Shown: piece after piece, positions 1 to 12,400 of the stretch
Layout of the letters: each line of letters starts with the position of its first letter
Numbering within the stretch: position 1 is the stretch's first letter
DNA from: Cloeon dipterum
Lineage: Eukaryota; Arthropoda; Insecta; Ephemeroptera; Baetidae
Assembly (NCBI RefSeq): GCF_949628265.1
Contig: NC_088789.1
Location: forward strand, 13,198,886-13,262,885
Reading direction: 5' to 3'
DNA length: 64,000 nucleotides
The notes under the pieces: generated by a model
What the model was told of the DNA's origin: nothing
Seen by the model: the letters and a program-made list of their open reading frames with translations, nothing else
The model's database searches: none
Translations under genes and position numbers: made by a program

Positions 1-137
1 AACTAATTAACTGTTTAAAGAGTTTAAATTTACGTCTAATTAATATTATTAATTCAAATCGACGTTTTAGCTCTAAATGATATGTTAACTTTAATATATA
101 TTGGTCAATAAGCAATCTAATTATGTGTGTTAATTAG

Positions 138-1063
138 TTGTACCTTTTGGCTGCACCTCCCAGTAAAACTGCGAGTGGTTGGTTCCGCCTGCATCTTAAC
201 TACCTAAACGGTGCAATCCTGGCTTTTGTTTTCCCAGTCACAGACTCGAGACAGGTAAAACCCATCAGCAGCCTTTTTTTATTAGCTGACGACGGTTATT
301 ACTTCATTTCGACTTGCAGCTACCTTTTGAGACTGTCACATACTGGTTACAACACTCAATGATGCTCATTGTACCTGCATATCTCATCAAAATCAAAGGT
401 ACAGGGCAAAGTTGATTATGATCTGAAAGTGCAAATTTCGATTGAATGAAATATAGAAACGCCCTTTTTTCTATCGATCTATGCAACCTGTTTGGCGTGC
501 GTGTCGAGCAGGTTGCGGCCCTCAGCAAATTGCCGCTGATAACTGGTGACTTTTCCCATTGCAGGTGTTTACACAGTTGAGTCTGCTCGTGATTTTAGTT
601 GGAACGCCTTGGCTTATGGATTCATCCTTCTGTACCACTTCCTTGTACTCAGTTTTGTAGGAAGGGTAATTTTTCAACAAAAAAAATATATATTTTTAAA
701 TATTTCCACCTAAAATTTAATAATTTCAGCCGTTTGAAGTTAACTTGAACCACATGCTGTGCCCTCTTCCTGCGGACCCGTTCAACGGCCAGTGGTACAG
801 GTCGGCCGCGGTGATTCACGAAGCTCTCCTATGTCCACTGTGCAGCAAGATGATGTGCCTTTTCCAGGGCTTCATTAACAAGGTAAGATGGACAAATTCT
901 TTACTTGGTGCGACATTCATTAAACTCAACCAAATGTCAGGGAGATTCCTACGAAATTGCCTGTGCCAAAGACGAGAATCAAACATCGGACAAGACTTCT
1001 CTCCACGGAGGGGCGAAGGAGGAAAACGGTTCAGCGATGACCGGCCACCCTCACGCGGAGTAA
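138..1063 (+). CDS. TMEM164: TMEM164 homologue, 3' part (five terminal coding exons)
   Basis: Exons 138-254, 320-398, 565-665, 730-882 and 941-1063 join in phase (stop TAA at 1061) to give the last 190 residues of a polytopic membrane protein. Resemblance to vertebrate TMEM164 runs across exon junctions: LNGAILAFVFPV, then LPFETVTYWLQHSM, then the stretch through EVNLNHMLCP and DPFNGQWYR. Vertebrate TMEM164 is a multi-pass ER-type membrane protein of about 300 residues reported as an acyltransferase that forms polyunsaturated ether phospholipids; that role is family knowledge. The N-terminal third, with the Asn-Pro-Cys-His region thought to be catalytic, lies upstream of the window. The last exon encodes a short polar tail (GDSYEIACAKDENQ) with no clear counterpart, so the C-terminus is the least certain part. 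The gene is convergent with the carboxylase. Confidence 0.88.
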
Positions 1064-2636
1064 TTTGCAAAAGCCCCTAGCTGTGGCTCATATATGATCT
1101 CACTCTGGCAGAGAAAACGCTCACATGAACGACTTGCCACAGCTATTCACTCGAGTAATTTAAATTTGACTGCTAAATCAGTAACTTTGTAGAAGGCCTT
1201 AAGCGAAGTCTGTAATGGATCTTGTTAAAGTTTTGATCAGAGAGAGTGGGTTTTAAGGATTGCAGAGGGTTAAAATATTGCGTGTATTTTAAAAGTTGTC
1301 ATTGTTAGATGATTCTATAATCGGATTACGACAAATTGAAATGAATCGACACTCATCCACGGTTGTGACAGAGCAAATAGATAGAAGTGTGTGTTTCTGG
1401 ACAGATGTGTCATTTCTAAGAGAACGGCTAATTATATGAAATGTTGTGAATTATATAGAAACATTTCTTGATTTGTATCAAATCAAGATCAAAAGAGCAT
1501 TGTTTAGAAAAGAGTGTGTTGTTATCAATTTATACAATTTGTGGCCTCTTAAACAGACATTTATTGTGATAGGCTTGCGATTGTGCGGGGAGTGAAATTG
1601 GCTACAAATCCATTTGAAATGTTGAGCTACTTAAAGGTTTTGTGGTGACAATGATGTGAGTATGGTCTAACGGCTTGATTTTAATATAAATGAATGCTGT
1701 GTCCAAAATACTGTATAATAATTAAATAATAAACGTTTAGGGAAATATAAACTCAATATAGCCGAGAGAATTGCCAGAAAAATATTTAAACTTGATTTTT
1801 ATCAGAAATGCAATAATTTACAAGCTATACCAAGCATGTGTGGGTGAACAAAATAAAAATTTAACTGTCAATACTACTTAGTAAAGCTCCTCTCGGAAAA
1901 AGAGCTTGGAAAAAATGTTTAGAAGACTAAGGAATCTGAGTTGAAAGAGTTTCATGCTAGCCTGAAAATTCCGTCAAGATCTGGTCAAGAATGTGTTATA
2001 TTTTGCAGTTGCAGATCTCCTTGGAAGCATCTCATGTTTCTGGGGTGAGAATGTGACTAAGTTGAATAAGTTTGTGATACTCAAAGAAGATAATGGCTAT
2101 CCTTATTCTTAAAGCTGGATTCAGCAGCATGTGTATTGTTTTTTTTAACTTAAAATGAGGAGACAATACAAGTGGTAGATAATTTTCATGATATTTACTC
2201 CCCTCTTCACATTTAACTGTGATTAAATATAAAACAAAACTAAAACCAAATTGCGCATGAGTGATTCCAGACAATTGTATTGTTATAGGAAGAATCAGTT
2301 GAATGGCGTGTCTTTTTTTGCAGTTTTAGCATTCTGAACACTTAGAGTAAGTTACTCTTGATAGTCTTTCAAATTTATGAATCATACCTTCAACATTCTA
2401 CTTACAAAATGTAAACCAATAATAAAAAAGTTATACATTTTTTAAGTCTGCAATTTTTATGACCCCCACAGAAATATTGCTGTTTGAAATTGAAAGTCAG
2501 ACATTCTAGAAAAAACTTGTATTTAACCAAGATGACATATATCCTTAACAATTGATTTAAGAGCTTAAAAGTCGTAAAAAGATAACTTGTGACCAACGAA
2601 AATCAACAAATGAAGATGTCACTGTGCTACAAAAGT
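1064..2636. other. Intergenic / 3' UTR stretch between two convergent genes
   Basis: This is AT-rich DNA between the TMEM164 stop and the carboxylase 3' end. The reading frames here are short and have no splice context or family resemblance. It presumably holds the TMEM164 3' UTR up to about 1750. I see no RNA gene or repeat of note. Confidence 0.6.
1728..1733 (+). terminator. Candidate polyadenylation signal for the TMEM164 homologue
   Basis: This is a canonical AATAAA 665 bases after the stop codon. No earlier strong signal was noticed on the plus strand, so it is the likeliest 3' end, but cleavage cannot be seen from sequence. Confidence 0.45.
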
Positions 2637-2642
2637 TTTATT
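2637..2642 (-). terminator. Candidate polyadenylation signal for acetyl-CoA carboxylase
   Basis: TTTATT on the plus strand is AATAAA on the minus strand. It lies about 240 bases beyond the carboxylase stop codon, a normal spacing for a short 3' UTR. Confidence 0.5.
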
Positions 2643-2882
2643 CGAATAGTGTATTTGGTCCTGTCAGTATAAAATAATCATATCACATAACAAACTGGCT
2701 GAGAATTCCGAATCCACAGAAAATATACCAATACACAAGTAAAAACAAATTAAACAAAGTGTGCACAATGTGCGAATGGTCTCTATTCATCCATTAATGA
2801 CTTAAGTATCCCAAATATTTGAAAATTTAGATAATTTTGTATATAAACAACTAAAAACTCCATTCTACGAGACTCGTGCATG

Positions 2883-5800
2883 TCATTTGTCTTCAGACTC
2901 TATAGTCGGTGTTTGCAGGGTTGAGGGAGTTGTTCCCTGAGCCAGCTCAGGGTTTAGGTGAGCCAGGGTGCGGATCGCCTCCGCTATTTGATGAGGGCTC
3001 ATTCGTTGTGCAATTTGAACCATTGCGTCAAGCGCAATTTCGGGGCACTCCTGCAATATAGTTGATTTTGTGAGCAAAATGGTTAAAATCGGTTATGGTT
3101 TATAATTACGTTCAAAGCCGCAGTGACTCTGCGCACAACGGCGTCCCTGTGGACGCAACGAATGTTTTCTTGGACAATGGATGTACTGCGGAACTGCTCG
3201 TCAAGCTGCTTCAAGAGCCATTGAACTATCTCCTCGTTGTTGTCCCAAAGGTGAACCTGAAATTAAAATATTAACAACATCAATTTTTAAGATTTCTGGC
3301 TAATGTGTCAGATATTTTTGATGCTACTTTCATAACTAGTGATTGTCTCCAACGCTTGAATTAAAATTTGTAATCATGATGAAAGAAGCAAAATATTAAT
3401 ATTTTTCCTCTCATCTACAAATTCAAGTGAGTGTTCAAAATAAAGTAATGTTGATGTAGAACTAAAGACAACGTAAAGTAACAAGTTTTCAAGAGCATAA
3501 GGTGCTCTGGGTAAGAAATAATTTTAAAAATATAGAAACTTACCTGAGTTTGACCTCTATCTTCGACGAACCACCTCCGTAGCATGGCTTCAGTCTGGCC
3601 AGGGCCGAGTTCAGGTTGCACCGTCTCGAGCTGAGTTTTGACTTGCTCCTCCAAGAGCAACCGCCGCATCCGCCAGTAGAGAATCTTCCTCGAAGATCTC
3701 CAAGGGACAATGTCTTGGATAACTCCCTTCTCCAGCATCCTCTCGGGCAAGTCATGCAGGTCGGCAAAGTGGACCGCCACTTGGTGGTACATGGGCAGCA
3801 AGAACTTTTCCCGCTCCGAAATCTTAGTTGCAACCGAAGGGTCGCTGGTGCTGTTCTGCTGCTCGATGAGCTTGATCAGGGTCGGGTCGAGCCTGCGCAT
3901 CACCTTGATCAGGTCCTTCGCCCTGAACCTGATTTCCACAATGCCCTCAGGCTCGAGCACGCCTCCTCTGCTCTCGGGGTCGGCGTACATTTCCATGTGA
4001 CGCGGGTTTATGGAGGGGTCGACGACGGCCCAGGCGCCACCTCGCAGCTCCCCGTTTGGTGGAATGTAGACAATGATGGGCTGCTTGTACTGGTGAAGGC
4101 CGTCCACGATGTAGGCGCCAAATTTGACTACCTGCTCGTACATGTCTTTCATGCCGCCAGAGAAGCCACGCCAATTGGCGAAAATAAACAGGGGCAAGTC
4201 CTCGCGGCCGAAGTCTTGAATGGCCTGCGCTGTTTTGTACGCCGAGTCAGGGAACCACACTTGACCAGCTTGCGAGATGGTCTATAAAAGTGTAAATAGT
4301 GCAATCATAACCAAATTTAATATGAATTAAGGTTAATCTGCACTTTTGAACGTATGTTTGCCTAACACATATTTCAATTTATTTCATATTTATCAAATTT
4401 TATGGCAACGTTTAGAATTAATTTGAAAATATGACTATCAGAAAATGAACAGTGAAATTTGAAAAATATCCATCCTGACACTGAATCTTATCAACAATAT
4501 CAGAGTTATGTTAACTTGGGTTGTATTTCACTCAAGACTTTCATGCAATTTGCGTTATAGAAAATTTGATAGAAAATTTTATAACAAAAGAAATACTTAT
4601 AAGAAATACTAAATCACACACCTTGGCTTCAGAATCTAAATTAGCAGGGTCAGCAGGCAAGTTGAGCTCTACCGTCCTAGTTTCCACAGCAATTACTCCT
4701 ACTGGAATGCCTCCCAGCCTGGCCCTGCCACAAACAACAGTCTGAGCCCAAGGCTGCAAGATTTCCTGGAATGAGCCAGCGTCAAAGAATCCGCTCTCCC
4801 AGGCATTTGCGTTGGCTGCAATTTGATCAGTTAGAATAGATCCATCAATAGTTTCCTTGACTTTACTTGGACTAGGTCGGCCAGCCAACATCCATCTAGG
4901 ATCATAGGGTGCCTTAGTGGGCATGTAAGTCACATCTCTCTCAATGGGGTCAACAGGGGTAATAATGGGCAAGGGACCACCTTTGCGCTGTGTTAAGAAG
5001 AAAATTGTAAGCTCTGTCTATTTTTTCAGCGAGGGTTCTCACGTTTGGAATGTATGAGAGCCACTGGAGGATGGTGTACACGCCTTCCAAGTCACCCTTG
5101 GCAGTAGTGTGAGACACACCATTATTGTACATGATTTGAACTCCACCCAGCTGGTTGTTAGATGCATAGACTTCCCTTCCAAGGAGCTGTAGAATGTTAA
5201 ATAAGACAAATATTGCAAACAGACGGAATTTTTAATTGTTACTTTGTTAAGAGCAGCATAGCCAGTCAGGATGATGTGGGAGTTGTCCAGCTGGATGACT
5301 CGCTGTCCAAGACGAACAAGATAGGAGCCAATACCAATAGCTCTGCAGGTTACCATGGAAATGGTGACAATATCTTGGTACGCTTGAGACGTTTCTCCAG
5401 CAATCATGCCAGCGTAACGCAGGTTCTCAACGCCAAGACCATCTTCCTTACCTAAAAAGGAATATAATTTCACAATATCAAATAACCCCATGTTTACATT
5501 GAACTATACATGTCAACTAGTTTATGAAATTTACAATGTTAAGTTGAGTTAACTCACCAATGATGTCTGTAATTTTGTATCTGGCTTCACCTTCATCATC
5601 AATCAAAATAGCGTGCACAGAGTTCATTGCGGAAACTTTTTTGAAGTCCTCTGGGGTCAAGTACAGATACTTGAAGCCCTGTAAAATCAACCAGTAAGCA
5701 AAATAATTCAGGATGATTTAAATCTTACCTTGTCAGGTTCATCTGGATCCTCCCAAGCAACTTTGAACAATGGCTTCAACTCGTCAGCAAGTCCGATTCT

Positions 5801-6404
5801 GGCACCGCTGTTTGCCGACAGGTAGATTCTTGGTATTTTCAGCTTTCTGGAAAGTTCCGATGCTTTCAAAAAGACCAGATCTTCATCTGGTCCAAACGAG
5901 CCCACTCTGAATGTGATGTCGTTAGCAATGACAATTATGTCACGTCCTGTGGGATATTCTGGCGTGTACAGGGTGATCCTCCAAGCGACCATTCCAGCCT
6001 GAGTGACAGTGTTGTATTTTCAAGTATTTATGTGAATAATTGACATACATTGTTCTCTCCAGGGAGACGCTTTTGTTCTACAAGAACACCATCAGACTCC
6101 AGCACCAACTCGACGCAGTCAATGACTTGAGAAGGAATCTGCAAGTCCTCTGAGGTGGCAAAATTTTAGTAAAAATTGGATAAATAATTATATGTACTAT
6201 ACCTCCTGGTCTGCCCTCAATAAACTCCTTCCAGAGTTTTTCTGTGTTTTGCCTGAACATGTCAGGGTAATCGTAAACGTAAGTAGTTCCTGCAACTTGT
6301 GCCTGGAATCTCTTTTGTTGGAGGTAATCCTTGGTCACATATGGTGTGGAAATAGGCAGCCCATGCAGAACTCCTTGTCGAGAGCCATAAGACTCAAACT
6401 TGAT
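2883..6404 (-). other. ACC exons 19-28: carboxyltransferase domain and C-terminus
   Basis: Exons are 6203-6404, 6049-6149, 5729-5998, 5558-5678, 5243-5451, 5043-5186, 4622-4987, 3544-4281, 3110-3256 and 2883-3050. The crotonase-like carboxyltransferase begins near [16 protein letters not shown]. Landmarks are [114 protein letters not shown] (about 2073-2090) and [16 protein letters not shown]. The C-terminal helices include MLRRWFVED and VHLWDNNEE. The protein ends with a short acidic tail (TPTIESEDK). Confidence 0.95.
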
Positions 6405-9400
6405 CTGAAGTTAAACATCAGTTTAATTTTCCTTAACGAGGAAAACTTGAATGAGTTACTAACCACTCCAGATTTGGGATCAGTGACTTCTTTGTAGAGG
6501 TTAATATCAAGATAATAGCCAGAGTCATTGGCCAAGCAGAGTCTGATGTTTGTTAGTTTCGCCCCAGGCGAGGTCCTGATGGCCATTCTCAGTTCTGCCT
6601 GCAACACTCTCAGCTTCCAAAGGCGTGGACCATACCGAAGCACCATGTTTGTAACGCATTCTTCAATCTGCAAGTAAAAATAAATAAAGTAAAAGCTCAA
6701 CATCTGTTAAAAGCAATGAAACCTTGGCTGGATCCATGATAACAGATGGTACAAAGTTGAGGAAAATGTGGTTGCAGTCAGTTCGTCTGCTGTCCGGATG
6801 CGAAAACGCAACTTCCAGCTCATCCATGGCTTCAAGGATAACTCGTTCGCCCTCATTTTGGAGGTACTCAAAGGAAGCTTCTTTGGTAATTAAATCAGAG
6901 TGCCTGATGATTGAGCGGATGAAGAAACGGAAGTCTGTCACCTCTTGACCTTCCGCGACCTTCAAAATATAGTTTTAATCACGACCCAAATTTGAAAAAC
7001 GCATAATTTACCTTTGCTTTTCCCAGATAGAGGTGCATTTTCTGATTGGCCGTAGGTAAAGCTTCCAAATTATAATTCTTCATTCTATTCAACTCCAATT
7101 GGAATGCAAGAGCTGGCTCTAAGTGCCTGTAAATTCTGTCCTCCCTGTATCCATCGCGATGCCTGAAGGTGAAGAACTTTGGGAACTTTTGGCGGTCCAG
7201 CACCAAGAACGTGACTCTCCTGATGCTCCGCTCTGCCAGATCATCAGCGTGATTTGCGCAAAATGCGGCTAATTTTTTGGCCATGGTGTTGTCATCTATA
7301 TCGTTTGACGATTGCTTGACGGCGACGTTCAAGATGTAAAATGGTTCAACCCTCTGAAAGTTCCATAAAACATTGCATTATAACCTTTAAATTTAAGGGT
7401 TGCATTATTTAATTTAAACTGAAATTTATATCTTTCCTCCTGCCATAAACAAAACTCATCAAGATCAACAATTTCAGTTATTTGTGATATCAGCTATTTG
7501 GCATGTCTGAATTAAATTATTTGATCCTACCTTATTGATCTGCTCAACAGCATGCTCTCCATGAGATGTGCTGATGTTGATTGAGGTCGAGAGGCGGCCT
7601 TCGCTGCCTTCCACAGCTTCCATGTCACCAGGCGAGACACAGCGACCATTGGCCATATCGTCCAACACATCAATTAATTCTTCTGAGTACTTCTCAAATT
7701 CCTCATAGGTGGTAAACGCTGCCATTACCCCCGTGCGCTGGCAATTTTCCAGATCATAGGTGGCATCAACAACTTCATCTGGTCCACCGTTTCGATTGTG
7801 AGGAATGCGGTTGGGGTGAGAGGTGGGCAGCAGGAATTGGAAGTGGATGCAACAAATTTCGCCAGAAAGTTCCAAATGTTCCAATCGTGTCAGGTCATAC
7901 GAAATGTATGCCCTCCTCAGGTACACCTCAAGAGAAGCCATGCAAACAGCTTTGTTCGTGTGGTAGAAGAAGTCGTGCAGAATATCAAAGATTGACGTCT
8001 CAGAGAGAATCAGTTTCTGTAAATTTTCCGGATGGAACTCGTGGCCATACATGTCGATTGCTGAGAGGAAAATCGACTCCATCTGGTTATGTCGAAGTTC
8101 GTAGGCAGGCTGGTGAGCTGCGATCAGCACTTGTCTGGCCCTGAGAGCCACCCTAGAGTGCTCAGAGCGGTTAAGAGAGGTCAGTTCGCTGAGAGTGGAG
8201 GCGAGTTCATCGGTGAGACCAGGCTCGTTTGCCCACAAGTGGTCGATCAACATAGTCACAAGCACGTTTTTCTTCGCAACCTGTGTGTGCGAGAAAATTG
8301 TGCTTGTCACTGCTGCCATGTCATCCTTGTGCTTTTCTCTTATGGCAGACACACATTTGTCGTAATGACCTGGAATTGAACAAATCAATTATTTACCTTG
8401 CAGATGTAGTTTAGAATTTATATTTGACTGCCACTCATTTAATAATGTAAATTATATTCTTACAGCACAGAACACTGAATTTAGAGAAGAGCATACAACT
8501 TACCAAGCTGGAACTGGCTTTCAACTTCGTAATATTGTCGCAGAAGCTCGTGAACAGCAGTCTTCATGCGACCTCTAATGCCGTTTCTATAACGCTGCAC
8601 TAGCTGCACAATGCCCTGAGTTGTGAGGAAGAACACGTCGCGGTCAGCTCTTTTCTGCAGAGTGGCTGCGTGGGAGTCAATTACGCCTGCAATTTGCTGA
8701 CTTGGGAATTGAGCAAGAACAGAGGTGATGTTGCTTTGGTACTGAGACATCAATTTGCGGATTTTCTTTTCCACTGACGGTGGAATGCGACCAGAGATGG
8801 ATGAAATCACTTCCTGAAATTTGGTAGTTGAAGATGATTCAAGTAAATTGGTACTTCCTCTTTCATAGAGTGTATTTCCATTTTTTTAAACTTAATTGTG
8901 TTTAAGAATGGCACATTTATACACAGTATATAAATTAACCAAATCTGGTGGTAAAAACTTCATTACCTGCAGTTCAAGTAGAGGGAGGTTGGGGTCCCTG
9001 AGAGAGCTCATGAACTTCTCAATGATTTCTTTGCATCGCTGCACATGGTAAGGGTCAGGCAAGCAATATCCGGCAAGAGTATTTTCCAGCTTTTGCCTGT
9101 AGCTGTTGTGGATATAGTTGAGCTTGTCATTGTACGCCACACCAATTTGCGCATCCATCAGAGGCCCCTCGTACTTTTGAGCCCTGGTCACCAGGCTGGG
9201 GTCATCAAGCTCAAGCCGGGCAATAAGTGCGCCTGCGTCCAGCACCGCGCCAGGTCGTTTCTGTTGGAAGATGTTTCCACTCTCTGGGGCGGCGACGTTC
9301 AGCATCATTTTCATCACTTCGATTGTTGCGTACTCCTGGCCACTTTGGACATGTCCTCCGTCCTCAATGAGCCAGTTGACCAGTTTGCCAGCGGATGGTG

Positions 9401-12400
9401 ATCGCAGAAGTGAGGGATCGTTTTCTTTCTCAAACACACAGGTCTGGTTGCCAATGACAATGCGCCAGCGGTCCACCTCTTCCTTCATATATGTCAGGTA
9501 ACTGGCTCCGTCGATAGATAACAGGAGAGCTACAATTTGTTTCATCATAGAAGGTTTCCGCGTTTTGAGTTAAGTTTTAACCAACCTCCATCAGCCATTC
9601 TGTGATAGTCAACTTCCTTGAATGAGCCATTCATGATGAGAAAATAAGATTCTGGACCAGACCGAGTGACCTGCACAATGTACTTGAATTCTTCATTAAT
9701 TAGCTCAACAGTCATGCTGTTTTCAAGAGTATTGGATCCCTGGATTTGTCCTCTGAAAATTGATTATAATTACTTAAGTTGATGGTGGCCAAAATAATTG
9801 ATTTTACTTTTCTAGAGACGTCTTGAAATTTTGGAAAGATGACTCGATATTTTTGTCTGCAATTTGCAGCGCTCCGCAAATAACACCAAGAAGAATGTCT
9901 GGCTTTTCAGCTTTCACTCGCTCAGAAATAAGCTTGTCCAGCCACTGGGTGTTGATCACATTGGATTGGAAACTCTCGGTTTCTAGAAGAGTTATCAAGT
10001 ACTCAACAGTTGTGCGGAAATCGCCTCTGATAGACAGCTCCTTGAGGGCAATGACAAGGTTTCTACAAAGAGGAATGAAATATAAAAGAGATTCTCACAA
10101 GCAAAATAAACATACTCTCTAGCCTGTTCTCTGTCTTCTCCCCACGAGAAACAATGGCCAAATTGTGAGTCAGCAAATTCGTGCAAACCGCCAGCAGCTG
10201 CCACACTGAAGTACCCCCAAACATTCTTGGATGAGCGGAAATTTAACTCTTGAACTGTTCCAGAGCTGGGCTTGAAACCTGATTAAGAATCTCAATTGCC
10301 ATTGCATCGAAATTATTTGGATATTTATACCTTCATCGGGATTTTCACTGGTGATGCGAGCAGCAATGACGTGTCCGACAGGTTGTGGCTTGTGCCTTGG
10401 GTTGTCAAAATCAATCTCAGTGTCTGTCCATGGAGGCTCGCTGTACAGCATCCTGATATCTTTGATGCGGTGCAAAGGCAGGCCCATAGCAACCTGAATA
10501 GCATTAGATGAGATTTAGAATTACTTTAAATTTTTAATTTTGTGGTTTTTTACCTGCAGCTGGGCAGCCGGCAAGTTAACGTCAGCTACCATTTCAGTGC
10601 AAGGATGTTCCACTTGGAGCCTCGGATTGAGCTCAAGGAAGAAAAAGTTTCCATCCGTATCATACAGGTACTCCACAGTGCCTGCACTCACGTAGCCGAC
10701 CATTTTTGCCAAACGTACAGCTGCCTTCTCCATTTGTTCAAACACTTCTTCAATGGCAATTACACAAGGAGCCTCTTCAATGATTTTTTGGTGACGTCTC
10801 TGGATAGAGCAGTCACGGCCAAAAAGGGAAATGGCATTGCCATACTGATCAGCCAAAAGTTGCACCTCCAAATGGCGCGCACACTTTGCTAGCTTCATCA
10901 CAAAAATTGGAGAGCCTGGCACCTCTTGTTGCACCTATACTTTTACCGTCAGATTCTCATAAAGACGTTATTTTATTTCAATTTTACCTGTCTGAATAGG
11001 TTTGGGAACTCATCAACACTTTCAGCTTTCCTGATACCCTTGCCACCGCCTCCCTCACTGGCTTTGATCATGACAGGAAATCCAATCTTCTGAGCTGCAG
11101 TCAATCCTTCCTCAGCAGTGGTAATGCAACCCTTTTTGTACAACTCAGTGGATATCTTGATTTTCTTTCCGCTGTATTGAGCAATGAGTTCTGAAAAACG
11201 AGCCTTAATTATGTAATTAACCTTGAATTAATGAATATCATTTACCTGAACCGGACCATGGCAGTGTTGGAATTTCCGCAGTTTGAGCTACAATACTTGA
11301 AGCGATTTTGTCTCCCAATGCCCACATAGCTTTCTCTGGGGGTCCAATAAATGCAATATTGTTCTTATGAAGCAATTCCGGCAGTTTTGGGTTTTCTGAA
11401 GCATGCCCCCAACCAGCCCAAACAGCCTAAAGGAAAAGTTTTATGAAACAATCTTGCAACTTGGGCCTTTACAAATGTACCTGAACTTGCGATCGCAGTG
11501 CAATGTCAATAATCAATTCTACATTGGCGTAATTATTGTTGTTAGTCCCTCCAGGTACAGCCACATAATGATCTGCCATCTTGATGTACTCAGCATTAGC
11601 TATTAAAGCATGAAATTAAATGAGTTTCAGAAAAAACGTAAATAGCAGATTATACCTTTCAAATCCTCTGGTGTTACCATGACGACAAACCTGATGGCCC
11701 TCTCGTGCCTGAACATCTCGTACGACCATCTTCGGATGGACCGCATGCACTTGACGGCGGCGATTCCATTGTTGGCAATCAGAACCTGTGGATAAGCACG
11801 TAGGCAGCCGGGTTAGCTAACTTATAATAAAAATCCCTTGCGTTTATCAAACCTTATTGATGACTCTTGTGCCTCCGAATTTCTTGACAAATTCCTCAGG
11901 AGTTGCCACAATGAAGTCCTTTTCCAGCATTTTCGCCTTGAGCACTGTCCCTTGGGACATGCTAGGCCTGAAACCAAAAACGTCCATATTGAAAGACAAC
12001 TGTCAAACTGAATAATCTGTTTGGTGGGCTTGTTATCGCGCTGATGTAAATTGACCCAAAGAGAAGATAGTTTGCTAAAATAGTGCCAGTCATCAAGAGG
12101 ATGCGTTTGGCGTAAGGCGCAGGATACTTGACGTGATCAGTGACCTTGCATCTTTTATGGACGGAACTATTTCATCAAAGTAAGGATGCATTTGCCTAGC
12201 TTGAACTTGAGGTTGATCAGCGCGCGCGATAAAAGACCTCAATCGAGTGTTTTGCAGCAATTATAATGAATGCAATTTTCCTTTCGACCTGCAATGACGA
12301 CCACTCAACGCGCGTTTCACAAGAATTGATCGTATTTACAATAACAGCCGTTAATAGCAAGTTAGAAATCAAGATTTTTACACCATTTAACAAAGATCTA

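Noticed and set aside
3616..4287. 223-codon plus-strand frame
   Set aside because: It is antisense to the largest carboxyltransferase exon, whose minus-strand translation is strongly conserved. The plus-strand frame is a by-product of codon use.
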